A stretch of 61,960 bases of DNA, from NCBI RefSeq assembly GCF_015521605.1, contig NZ_WANV01000011.1, forward strand, positions 1 through 61,960, written 5' to 3'. Source of the DNA: Thermococcus sp. Its GTDB lineage: Archaea; Methanobacteriota_B; Thermococci; Thermococcales; Thermococcaceae. Each line of letters begins with the position of its first letter. Position 1 is the stretch's first letter. The notes under the pieces were generated by a model that made no database searches, was not told the origin of the DNA, and saw only the letters and a program-made list of their open reading frames with translations. The position numbers and the translations under genes are program-made. Positions 52,223-58,607 of the stretch are shown piece by piece.

Positions 52223-53209
52223 ATGGGACCGCTCTCGTTCCTCGCCTCTAGAACCAATTACACCCTCGATTTAATCACCGCGCACCTACACGATTTTAGA
52301 ATCGAGGACACCATAGTAATCTCTGGAACTCGCCGTTCTGGTTCCACGTGGCTTATGGAGCTTCTAGAGTCCATTCCAGAATATAAATCCATCTTCGAGC
52401 CATTTCACCCCTCATGGTATCCCGAGTTCAGGAAGCTTGGCATACCCTACGACCCCTACGTTCCCACACAGGAGGACTACCCGAAGCTGAGGGCATATTT
52501 GGGGAAGGTTTTTACCGGTCGGGTGGGAGCCCAATTCCCCCACAGGCAGTACCTTAGATTGGGGACCATAATCCGCCGTTTCAAGGCATCCAAGCTCGTT
52601 GTTAAGTTTGTTAGAGCAAACACAATGCTTCCATGGATAGCAAACACGTTCAATCTGCGGGCTACCTACTTCATAATCAGACATCCCTGCGCCACGATAG
52701 CTTCCCAGCTCGCCACGGGCTTCTTCTCGAAGATAACCGTGGATCAGCTCCTGAATGAGGTTAACAAGGTTCCAGAGCTTGCGGAGAATGAGGAGCTTGT
52801 CACGCGTCTGAGAGGGATCAATTCCCAGATAGAGCGTCTGGCCGCTATCTGGGCCTTTGAAAACTACATTCCTCTGGCCTCTAAGAAGCCGTATCCATGG
52901 TACACTGTGATCTATGAGCGTCTCGTTGTGAATCCAGAGGAGGAGCTGGGGGCAATTTTTGGGTACATCGGAGAGGAAGTGCCAGAGGAGGCCGTAAAGC
53001 GGATAAAAACGCCCAGCAAAGTAACTAGGAAGACCTATGGAAAGGATTACATAGGTACTCCCAGGCAGCTTATAAAATGGCGCGAAAAGCTTAGTGAGAG
53101 GCAAGTCAGGGGAATACTCGAGATTATCTCCTGGTTTGGCTTGGATTTCTACGACGAGCATCCTGAACCTGATTACGATTCTCTTGCATCATGGGGAGTA
53201 AAAATCTAG
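52223..53209 (+). CDS. Sulfotransferase family protein (PAPS-dependent)
   Basis: A 328-residue protein with the two PAPS-binding motifs of cytosolic/membrane sulfotransferases: the 5' phosphosulfate loop ISGTRRSGSTWLMELLES (about residue 33) and the 3' phosphate site FIIRHPCATIASQL (about 150). Downstream WAFENYIPLA and VIYERLVVNPEEEL are typical of the family. ATG 52223 follows GGAGGGAAAA; a TATA box CTATTTAAG lies about 50 bases upstream. It stands next to a glycosyltransferase cluster, so it may sulfate a glycan or glycolipid. PAPS-making genes are not in this window. Confidence 0.88.
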   Translation: MGPLSFLASRTNYTLDLITAHLHDFRIEDTIVISGTRRSGSTWLMELLESIPEYKSIFEPFHPSWYPEFRKLGIPYDPYVPTQEDYPKLRAYLGKVFTGRVGAQFPHRQYLRLGTIIRRFKASKLVVKFVRANTMLPWIANTFNLRATYFIIRHPCATIASQLATGFFSKITVDQLLNEVNKVPELAENEELVTRLRGINSQIERLAAIWAFENYIPLASKKPYPWYTVIYERLVVNPEEELGAIFGYIGEEVPEEAVKRIKTPSKVTRKTYGKDYIGTPRQLIKWREKLSERQVRGILEIISWFGLDFYDEHPEPDYDSLASWGVKI

Positions 53210-53400
53210 GCAAATTACAAAGCAAAACAGGATAGCACTTTCTTAATTGTCCCAGGTTTATACCTGGACTTCCCCTGATAGTATCGAAAGTTATGTCTTT
53301 TTTCAAAGCCACTCCAAGATAGTATATGAGAAAGTCCAATCATGAGCTCCGATCGGAAGCTTTGGAAACCGTTTTAAGCCCCTCTTCCAATCTCCCCCTG
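53210..53400. other. Non-coding interval after the sulfotransferase gene
   Basis: No convincing gene on either strand. It contains CCAGG-TTTATA-CCTGG (53252-53267), an inverted repeat centred on a TATA-like hexamer, and a T6 run at 53293-53299. The hairpin may end the sulfotransferase message or act as an operator; neither is decided. Confidence 0.4.
53372..53377 (+). promoter_or_regulatory. TATA box of first C/D box sRNA
   Basis: GGAAACCGTTTTAAGCC contains TTTTAA at 53372-53377; the C box follows 31 bases later, so transcription should begin just before it, near 53399. Confidence 0.6.
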
Positions 53401-53457
53401 CGATGATGAGTGATGGGCGAACCGATTGATGAGGAAGGAAAGGTGATCGCTGAGCAA
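53399..53457 (+). ncRNA. C/D box sRNA (first of two)
   Basis: Box elements in order: C box ATGATGA (53403-53409), a 12-base guide, a D' box CCGA (53422-53425, one base off CTGA), C' box TGATGA (53427-53432), a 17-base second interval and D box CTGA (53450-53453). The D' guide complement, TTCGCCCAT, equals nine bases of the archaeal 23S rRNA A-loop as I recall it (GUUCGCCCAU), pointing to modification around C2558 in E. coli numbering. The second interval complement contains GATCACCT, which resembles the 16S 3' end, but this match is weaker. The D'-C' spacer of one base is short, so this RNA is a little irregular. Confidence 0.7.
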
Positions 53458-53460
53458 CCC

Positions 53461-53466
53461 TTTTAA
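53461..53466 (+). promoter_or_regulatory. TATA box of second C/D box sRNA
   Basis: CCCTTTTAAGGCC has TTTTAA at 53461-53466, 30 bases before the C box. The layout copies that of the upstream sRNA, so each sRNA has its own promoter. Confidence 0.6.
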
Positions 53467-53485
53467 GGCCCATCCCCTACCTTTT

Positions 53486-53546
53486 CCGGGATGATGACTT
53501 CAGCCTTGCCTGAGGCTCGTGATGATGGAGTGACGGACTGACCGCT
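53486..53546 (+). ncRNA. C/D box sRNA with two 12-base guides to 16S rRNA
   Basis: A textbook archaeal box C/D sRNA: C box ATGATGA (53491-53497), 12-base guide (53498-53509), D' CTGA (53510-53513), six-base spacer, C' TGATGA (53520-53525), 12-base guide (53526-53537), D CTGA (53538-53541). The D' guide complement GCAAGGCTGAA fits archaeal 16S GCAAGGCUGAA over 11 bases, placing the methyl on G near E. coli position 902. The D guide complement CCGTCACTCCA fits 16S CCGUCACUCCA over 11 bases, placing it on U1406. Both targets are in the decoding-region neighbourhood of 16S. Target sequences are from memory of archaeal 16S, not a search. Confidence 0.92.
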
Positions 53547-53551
53547 CCGCT

Positions 53552-53559
53552 CATTTTTA
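53552..53559 (+). terminator. T-run after second sRNA
   Basis: CATTTTTATG gives a five-T run about 12 bases past the D box, a plausible termination point for the sRNA transcript. Confidence 0.4.
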
Positions 53560-53570
53560 TGTCCCTTGAA

Positions 53571-53589
53571 TTAGATTAGCCTAACAAAA
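53571..53589. promoter_or_regulatory. DtxR/IdeR-type metal box upstream of CDF transporter
   Basis: TTAGATTAGCCTAACAAAA matches the DtxR-family consensus TTAGGTTAGCCTAACCTAA in 16 of 19 positions, including the whole TTAGCCTAAC core. It lies about 90 bp upstream of the start codon of the cation-efflux gene and between two T/A-rich stretches, so a metal-dependent regulator may act here, positively or on another transcript. Match judged by eye against the remembered consensus. Confidence 0.55.
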
Positions 53590-53633
53590 TTGGAAAACCT
53601 AATAAAGTTAAAGACCTGAAGGGGAGACAGCAA

Positions 53634-53660
53634 GGTTTAAATATTATGTGCATATGCACA
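53634..53660 (+). promoter_or_regulatory. CDF transporter promoter with 14-bp perfect palindrome
   Basis: TATA box GGTTTAAATATT (53634-53645), then TGTGCATATGCACA (53647-53660), a perfect 14-bp palindrome. With initiation expected near 53665 the palindrome covers about -18 to -5, so a bound repressor would block polymerase. The two together suggest substrate-controlled expression of the transporter. Confidence 0.65.
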
Positions 53661-53676
53661 AAATAGTGGTGATACA

Positions 53677-54537
53677 GTGGAGGAGATATACAGGCCGATA
53701 TGGGTCAGCATAATGGGGAACGTGGTGCTCTCTATCATCAAGGTCATCGTGGGACTAATGTATTCCAGCATAGCCTTAATCTCTGATGGAGTCCACTCTC
53801 TCAGCGACGTCATAACGAGCGTCATAGGCTACGCCGGAATAAGGATATCCTCCAAACCGCCGGACAGGAGTCACCCCTTCGGCCACTCCCGCTTCGAGCC
53901 TCTGGTGGCGTTCTTAATCGGCGAGGCGCTCCTCATAGTCGCCTACGAGATAGGAAGGGACGCCGTCTACCGTATCCTCCACGGAGGCACTATCCAGGTC
54001 AATTCCTTGATGCTGGGCGTCACGGTTCTGTCCATCCTCTCCAAGGAGGCCATGTTCAGGTATTCCGTCTACGTTGGAAAGAAGCTCAACAGCCAGATAC
54101 TCATAGCGGACGCATACCACCACAGGAGCGACGCGCTGAGCAGCGTGGCCGTTCTCGTGGGGCTTGTGGCCCAGAGGTTTGGGTTTGGCTACGGGGATTC
54201 CCTGGCAGGCCTCGTTGTGGCCCTGTTTCTTGTGAAGGTCGCACTGGATATAATCCTGACAAACCTCGGCTACCTGACCGGGCAGGCTCCGCCCTTTGAG
54301 GTGTGTGAGAGGATAAAGAAGACCGCCTTAAGTGTCCCGAATGTCCTCGGAGTCCACGATTTAAGGGCGCACTACGTTGGAAATAAGCTCCACGTTGAGC
54401 TCCACATCGAGGTTCCACCCGAGCTCACGCTGAAGGAGGCCCACGACATCAGCGAGGATGTGAAGAAGCGCATAGAGAGGCTGCCCGAGGTGGAGGTCGC
54501 CTTCGTCCACGTGGACATCAAGGGGGTCACGAAGTAA
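53677..54537 (+). CDS. Cation diffusion facilitator (CDF) family metal efflux transporter
   Basis: A 286-residue antiporter that exports divalent metals (zinc, iron, manganese or cobalt). Six membrane helices with the CDF signature ISDGVHSLSDVITSVIG (about residues 29-45) and the metal site AYHHRSDALSSVAVL (about 145-159), followed by a cytoplasmic ferredoxin-like C-domain with histidine-rich strands (HVELHIEVPPEL, FVHVDIKG). The first metal site reads D-x3-S-x3-D, the second H-x3-D. GTG 53677 follows GGTGATACA. A metal-type palindrome precedes it. The 3' end overlaps the MfnA-type gene by 11 bp. Metal not decided; the nearby DtxR-like box favours iron or manganese. Confidence 0.93.
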   Translation: MEEIYRPIWVSIMGNVVLSIIKVIVGLMYSSIALISDGVHSLSDVITSVIGYAGIRISSKPPDRSHPFGHSRFEPLVAFLIGEALLIVAYEIGRDAVYRILHGGTIQVNSLMLGVTVLSILSKEAMFRYSVYVGKKLNSQILIADAYHHRSDALSSVAVLVGLVAQRFGFGYGDSLAGLVVALFLVKVALDIILTNLGYLTGQAPPFEVCERIKKTALSVPNVLGVHDLRAHYVGNKLHVELHIEVPPELTLKEAHDISEDVKKRIERLPEVEVAFVHVDIKGVTK

Positions 54538-55687
54538 TTCCTTCAATAGTCGCCCTCAAATCCTCCAAGAACTCTTCCAGATGCTCCCTCTTCACATGGG
54601 GCATCATGACTATCCTTATGTAGCCCCTGTGGGCGCTTATGCCCCAGCCGCGCCTCTTCAGCTCCTCCTCAACCTCCTCAAGGTTTTTGGTTCCAAAGGA
54701 CACTATGTTGAGAACGGGCTCTCTGATGAGATAAACGCCGGGTATCTTTTTCAGTTCCCCGGCGAACCATCTGCTCAGCCCCATCGCTTTTCCCACGACC
54801 TCCTTGTAGCCTTCGAACCCGAGGTGCTTTATCATCGCCCAGACAGCCAAAGCACTTGCTCCCGGTCTGGTTCCGGTTATCGTCGCCTGCCACACCTTTC
54901 CGCCGGCCAGGTAGGGGGCGGGGACACTTATCGCCTCAAGGAATTTCTTTTCCCGGAATATTATTCCCCCTGCAGGAATGGGCACCATCCCCATCTTGTG
55001 GGGGTCTATGGTTATGCTCTTCACGCCCTTCAGCCTGAAGTCAAAGTCGGGAAGATCGTAGCCGAGCTCCTTCGCAAAAGGTATCACGAACCCCCCGAAG
55101 GCAGCATCCACGTGAAGCGGAAGGCCATAGTCGATGGCCAGGTCACTCAAAGCTGGAATGTCGTCGACGACGCCCAGCCCGGTGGTGCCGGCGATGCCGA
55201 CGATTCCTATGGTGTTGTCAGTGATTTTGGCCTCGACGTCCTTAACATCGACCGAATAGTCCTTCCTCAGCCCCGCCCAGACGAGTTTTACCCCCAGCAT
55301 CTCGCTCGCCTTCAGGAAGGAGAAGTGGGCGCTCTCAGGGAGTATCAGCTCGGGGTTCTCGGTCCCGGCGATGTTCCGAAAGGCCCGCACCGCCAGGATG
55401 TTGGCCTCAGTGCCACCGGAGACTATGTGCCCGTAGCCTTTCTCCAGGCCCAGGAGGTTTGACAGCATCTCAACGGCTTCCTCCTCGACCCTCTGACTCC
55501 CTACGTGGAGGCCGGGATCACCGAGATTCCTGTCTATGTACCTCCTGACGATTTCAACTGCAAAGGGGTGGGGGTAGGTGCACATCGAGCCGAGGATTCT
55601 CCCCGAGTCAAAGGTTAAATCTAAAGACGTTTTTTCCTCAAGCTCCTCCAGAACCTCCTTTTCGCTCGCGCCTTTTCTCGGGAACAT
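54527..55687 (-). CDS. mfnA: PLP-dependent decarboxylase of the MfnA family (aspartate/tyrosine decarboxylase)
   Basis: A 386-residue group II decarboxylase. In Thermococcales the family member makes beta-alanine from aspartate for coenzyme A; in methanogens it acts on tyrosine. Seen: SGGTEANILAVRAFRN (about residue 91), HVDAAFGGFV and the PLP lysine in SITIDPHKMGMVPIPAGG (about residue 233). ATG 55687 follows GGTGAG; an in-frame ATG one codon upstream is too close to it. Convergent overlap of 11 bp with the CDF gene. Aspartate is the more likely substrate by lineage, but not proven. Confidence 0.9.
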   Translation of the reverse strand: MFPRKGASEKEVLEELEEKTSLDLTFDSGRILGSMCTYPHPFAVEIVRRYIDRNLGDPGLHVGSQRVEEEAVEMLSNLLGLEKGYGHIVSGGTEANILAVRAFRNIAGTENPELILPESAHFSFLKASEMLGVKLVWAGLRKDYSVDVKDVEAKITDNTIGIVGIAGTTGLGVVDDIPALSDLAIDYGLPLHVDAAFGGFVIPFAKELGYDLPDFDFRLKGVKSITIDPHKMGMVPIPAGGIIFREKKFLEAISVPAPYLAGGKVWQATITGTRPGASALAVWAMIKHLGFEGYKEVVGKAMGLSRWFAGELKKIPGVYLIREPVLNIVSFGTKNLEEVEEELKRRGWGISAHRGYIRIVMMPHVKREHLEEFLEDLRATIEGITS

Positions 55688-55724
55688 CATCTCACCAGCC
55701 TGGCACTACTCCTCGGGGAGGGAT

Positions 55725-56900
55725 TTAAGCTTTTGCCCTCTGGATGTAGGTCTTGAAGAACAGGGGAGTCGTCAGCGCGGTCAGCATCGAGACTGTTATG
55801 AAGCTGGCAAAGAGAACCTGATCTATTAAGCCAGCGCTGAGGCCAAAGGTCAGTATGGCCAGCTCCAGGCTTCCCCTCCCGCCCATGCCTATGCCGACGA
55901 GTATTGAGTCCCTCCAGCTGAGGCCGAAGATTTTGCTCCCCAGACCGCATCCGAAGAGCTTCCCGAAAACCGCGGACAGGTAGAGTGCCCCTATGAGGGC
56001 AAGGCTCATTCCCGCCGTTGGGGGATTGAACATGAGCCCGACGTAGATGAAGAACAGGGGTATGAAGAACTCGGTGAGAACCACCTGGAGATCCTCGATG
56101 AGCTCGTTCAGCTTTATCCTGGTGACCACGAGGGGGTCTTTCCTTTCCCTCAGCCTGCTTATTGTAAGGCCTGCAAGGTAGGCTCCGATTATCTGGTTGA
56201 GGCCGGCTTTCTCGGCTATGATTGCAAGTGCAAAGGTTAAGATAAGGGTGAAGGTGAAGAAGACGTTAAGGTTTCTGACGATTGAGTAGAACCACCTCGC
56301 CCTCTTGAAAACGTACTCTGAGATTAGCAGTGTGGCCGCTATGAACGCAAATATCTTGACGGTCAGAATCCCAAAGGAGACAAGATCAAGGCCGCCGCCG
56401 GCGAGGGCCGTTATGATGCCTATGAGATAGACCGCCATTATATCGTCCGCGAAGGCCGCCCCCATGATGATGGACGAGACCTCCCTCTTGACCCGCTCCT
56501 TGGCCAGGACTCCGCTCGTCACCTCTATTGCCGTGTTTCCGAGGGTTATTCCTATGAATATGGCCGCCGTCATGCCCTTGCCGAAGTACATCACGGTGAG
56601 AAATCCGAAAATGAACGAGAACGCAACTCCGAGGCTGGCAACCACAACCGCCTTCTTGGTGTTCTGGGCTATCGCGGAGAAGTTGCTGGTGAGCCCCATG
56701 TAGAGCATCATCATTATCAGCCCGAACTCCGCCAGGACCCCCAGTTCCTCCGTCGGTTCAATGACGCCCAGTAAAAAGGGCCCCAGGAGAACACCGGTGA
56801 GGACGTGGGCTATTATCGGGTGTATCCCGACCCTCTCAAAGAGCCATTCAATGCTCTTCGCTACCACCAGCAGAATTGCCAGCGCGGGCAGGAAGTCCAC
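55725..56900 (-). CDS. CPA2-type Na+(K+)/H+ antiporter
   Basis: A 391-residue cation:proton antiporter of the Kef/NapA-like (CPA2) family with about 12 membrane helices. LARGELY hydrophobic throughout, with the conserved LTGVLLGPFLLG (about residue 33), the paired ion-binding acids in AAFADDIMAVYLI (about residues 149-161) and NQIIGAYLAGLTIS near residue 238. No cytoplasmic regulatory RCK domain is fused. The start is GTG 56900 and it overlaps no gene; only one base separates it from the next gene upstream on the same strand, so the pair is co-translated. It would help pH and Na+ homeostasis. Confidence 0.92.
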   Translation of the reverse strand: MDFLPALAILLVVAKSIEWLFERVGIHPIIAHVLTGVLLGPFLLGVIEPTEELGVLAEFGLIMMMLYMGLTSNFSAIAQNTKKAVVVASLGVAFSFIFGFLTVMYFGKGMTAAIFIGITLGNTAIEVTSGVLAKERVKREVSSIIMGAAFADDIMAVYLIGIITALAGGGLDLVSFGILTVKIFAFIAATLLISEYVFKRARWFYSIVRNLNVFFTFTLILTFALAIIAEKAGLNQIIGAYLAGLTISRLRERKDPLVVTRIKLNELIEDLQVVLTEFFIPLFFIYVGLMFNPPTAGMSLALIGALYLSAVFGKLFGCGLGSKIFGLSWRDSILVGIGMGGRGSLELAILTFGLSAGLIDQVLFASFITVSMLTALTTPLFFKTYIQRAKA

Positions 56901-56901
56901 G

Positions 56902-57150
56902 TCATCCCCTCCTCGCCAGCAGAGCGCCTATTATCCAGAGTGCCATCAGTATTATCGCAAGTATCGCTGCGATGCTCACGCCCCTGCCCGTCCCGAAGAT
57001 TATCGGTATGGGGCCTATCATTATGACCCCGCCGCCTTCAATTTCGCCATCGCCACCGAGGGCCGATACCGCGGTTCCAATAAAGACTAGCAAGAATCCG
57101 AGCAGTATCATCCCCATGCCCGTCAGTATGAGCAGGCTCCCCTTGTCCAT
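56902..57150 (-). CDS. DUF131/TIGR00304-like small membrane protein
   Basis: An 82-residue membrane protein with two helices (about residues 6-27 and 58-78). The loop GGGVIMIGPIPIIFGTG is diagnostic for the archaeal DUF131/TIGR00304 family, whose function is unknown. It is one base upstream of the antiporter on the same strand, so the two are probably translationally coupled, and a role in antiporter assembly or regulation can be guessed only from this pairing. Confidence 0.85.
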   Translation of the reverse strand: MDKGSLLILTGMGMILLGFLLVFIGTAVSALGGDGEIEGGGVIMIGPIPIIFGTGRGVSIAAILAIILMALWIIGALLARRG

Positions 57151-57188
57151 ACGTTGAAGACTCTCCCCTCATCTTTTAAAACTTAACC

Positions 57189-57225
57189 CAAAGGGTTTAA
57201 ATGCCGGGGGGCCAAATTCTCCAAC
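57189..57225 (+). promoter_or_regulatory. TATA box and leaderless start of HAD gene
   Basis: GGGTTTAAATGCC (57189-57201) is a TATA box, and initiation about 25 bases past its centre falls near 57221, within five bases of ATG 57226. No SD site is seen before the ATG. Confidence 0.5.
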
Positions 57226-57924
57226 ATGCTTGTACTCGTTGACCTCGACGATACCCTATGCAACACATGGGATGCTGGGAAGTACACGATACTCCGTCTC
57301 ATCCCTTTCCTGCTGAAAAGGAGGAAGTTTAAGGCGTTCTTTTACATACTTACCGCCCGCTACCGCGAGCTTGAGCAGTCCAGGGAGCTCCACATGATGG
57401 ATCTCGACAAAATCGTTGAGAGGCTCCTCAGGAAGATGTACGCCGGCATCTCGCCCGAGGAGCTCGACCAGATCCAGGAGCTCGTGGACAGGGTCTTTTT
57501 CTCGAACCTGAGGCTCTTCCCGGATGCGGTTCCCTTTCTGGAGGGCCTGAAATCCCTTGGTGCCAGGGTGGTCCTGATAACGGACTCCTCGACAAGATGG
57601 CAGAGAAAGAAGCTTGAATACCTCGGCATAAAGGACTACTTCGATGCACTTGTAATCAGCGGGGAGACGGGGCACAGCAAGCTCGATCCCCACAACTTCC
57701 GCCTGGCGAGGCGGCTCTTTCCCCACGAGGATGAGGTATACATGGTCGGAGACAGGGACGATACGGATATGCGTGGCGGGAAGGAGATAGGCGCAACCAC
57801 GATACTCGTCCGCAGGGGGTATTTCAAGGGGAGGCTGGCAAAGCACGCTGATTACGTGGTCAAAGACCTCACGGAGGCCTTGGAGGTGATAAAACGTGAG
57901 CATGAAAAACGAGCTGAAGCGTAA
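57226..57924 (+). CDS. HAD family hydrolase
   Basis: A 232-residue HAD-superfamily phosphatase. Motif I LVDLDDTLCNT (residues 4-14), motif II ITDSSTR (about 119), a Lys in LDPHNFRLA region and motif IV MVGDRDDTDMRGG (about 167). A mostly helical cap domain is between motifs I and II. It starts leaderless and overlaps the next gene by 29 bases (its last residues over the GTG start), so the two are translationally coupled. Substrate unknown; a phosphatase acting on lipid or sugar phosphates would fit the next gene. Confidence 0.9.
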   Translation: MLVLVDLDDTLCNTWDAGKYTILRLIPFLLKRRKFKAFFYILTARYRELEQSRELHMMDLDKIVERLLRKMYAGISPEELDQIQELVDRVFFSNLRLFPDAVPFLEGLKSLGARVVLITDSSTRWQRKKLEYLGIKDYFDALVISGETGHSKLDPHNFRLARRLFPHEDEVYMVGDRDDTDMRGGKEIGATTILVRRGYFKGRLAKHADYVVKDLTEALEVIKREHEKRAEA

Positions 57925-58549
57925 ATCCCTTCACCTCACCGGCCTTCTTGTTCCAGTCTCGTACCTGCTCTTCGGCAGAGAGGTCACACTCACCCTCATA
58001 GGCGTGGCGTTCTTCCTCTTCGTCGTGCTCGAACCCTTCAGAATAATTGAGGAGTTAAGGGACAACATCAAGAGGAGGCTCAAGATATACGTTGACAACG
58101 ATGTCATCGAACGCGTGGAGGTTCTGGAGAAGCAGATACGGGAGATAACGAGGGAGCACGAACGCTACCGGGTGGCGGCCCACATATACTTTGCCGCGGC
58201 GGCATTCATAGTGGTGTACTTCTTCCCTCCCGAGATAGCCGTGGGGGCGATAACAGTCGCCACGGTCGGGGATGCCCTCGCCGCCATAGTCGGCAAGTCC
58301 TTCGGGAGGCACAGGTTCAGCAACGGTAAGAGCCTTGAGGGAAGCCTCTCCTACTTTATCTCGGGACTTCTGATTCTCTGGCCCCTTGTGGGGCCCTTTC
58401 TGGCGGTTCTCGGCTCCCTGACTGGCATGCTGGTGGAGTTCCACGGTCTTCCCCCGGGAAAGGATCCCAGAGAACAGCTGGACGACAACTTTTCAAACCA
58501 GCTGGCGATAGCGGTTGTGCTGTATCTTGCGGGGCTTTTCCTGGCTTGA
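57896..58549 (+). CDS. Dolichol kinase / CTP-dependent kinase-like membrane protein
   Basis: A 217-residue membrane protein of the dolichol kinase/phosphatidate cytidylyltransferase-like family. N-terminal KNELKRKSLHLTGLLVPVSYLLF, four or five helices, and the conserved GDALAAIVGKSFGRHRF (about residue 122) with GKSLEGSLSYF and the late DDNFSNQL (about 198) acidic motif. It probably phosphorylates an isoprenoid alcohol with CTP, as needed for lipid-linked glycan carriers. Start GTG 57896 follows GGAGGTGATA; ATG 57902 is the alternative. Translation is coupled to the upstream HAD gene by 29-bp overlap. Confidence 0.87.
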   Translation: MSMKNELKRKSLHLTGLLVPVSYLLFGREVTLTLIGVAFFLFVVLEPFRIIEELRDNIKRRLKIYVDNDVIERVEVLEKQIREITREHERYRVAAHIYFAAAAFIVVYFFPPEIAVGAITVATVGDALAAIVGKSFGRHRFSNGKSLEGSLSYFISGLLILWPLVGPFLAVLGSLTGMLVEFHGLPPGKDPREQLDDNFSNQLAIAVVLYLAGLFLA

Positions 58550-58557
58550 TTTTTTTA
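58549..58557 (+). terminator. T-run after dolichol kinase-like gene
   Basis: Seven T residues follow directly after the TGA stop (TGATTTTTTTATT). This is a sufficient archaeal terminator for the HAD/kinase transcript. The convergent large gene ends at 58608. Confidence 0.45.
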
Positions 58558-58607
58558 TTAACGTTCTCTATGGGGCCACAAATAGGTAGAAAAGAACAGA
58601 AAGGACG

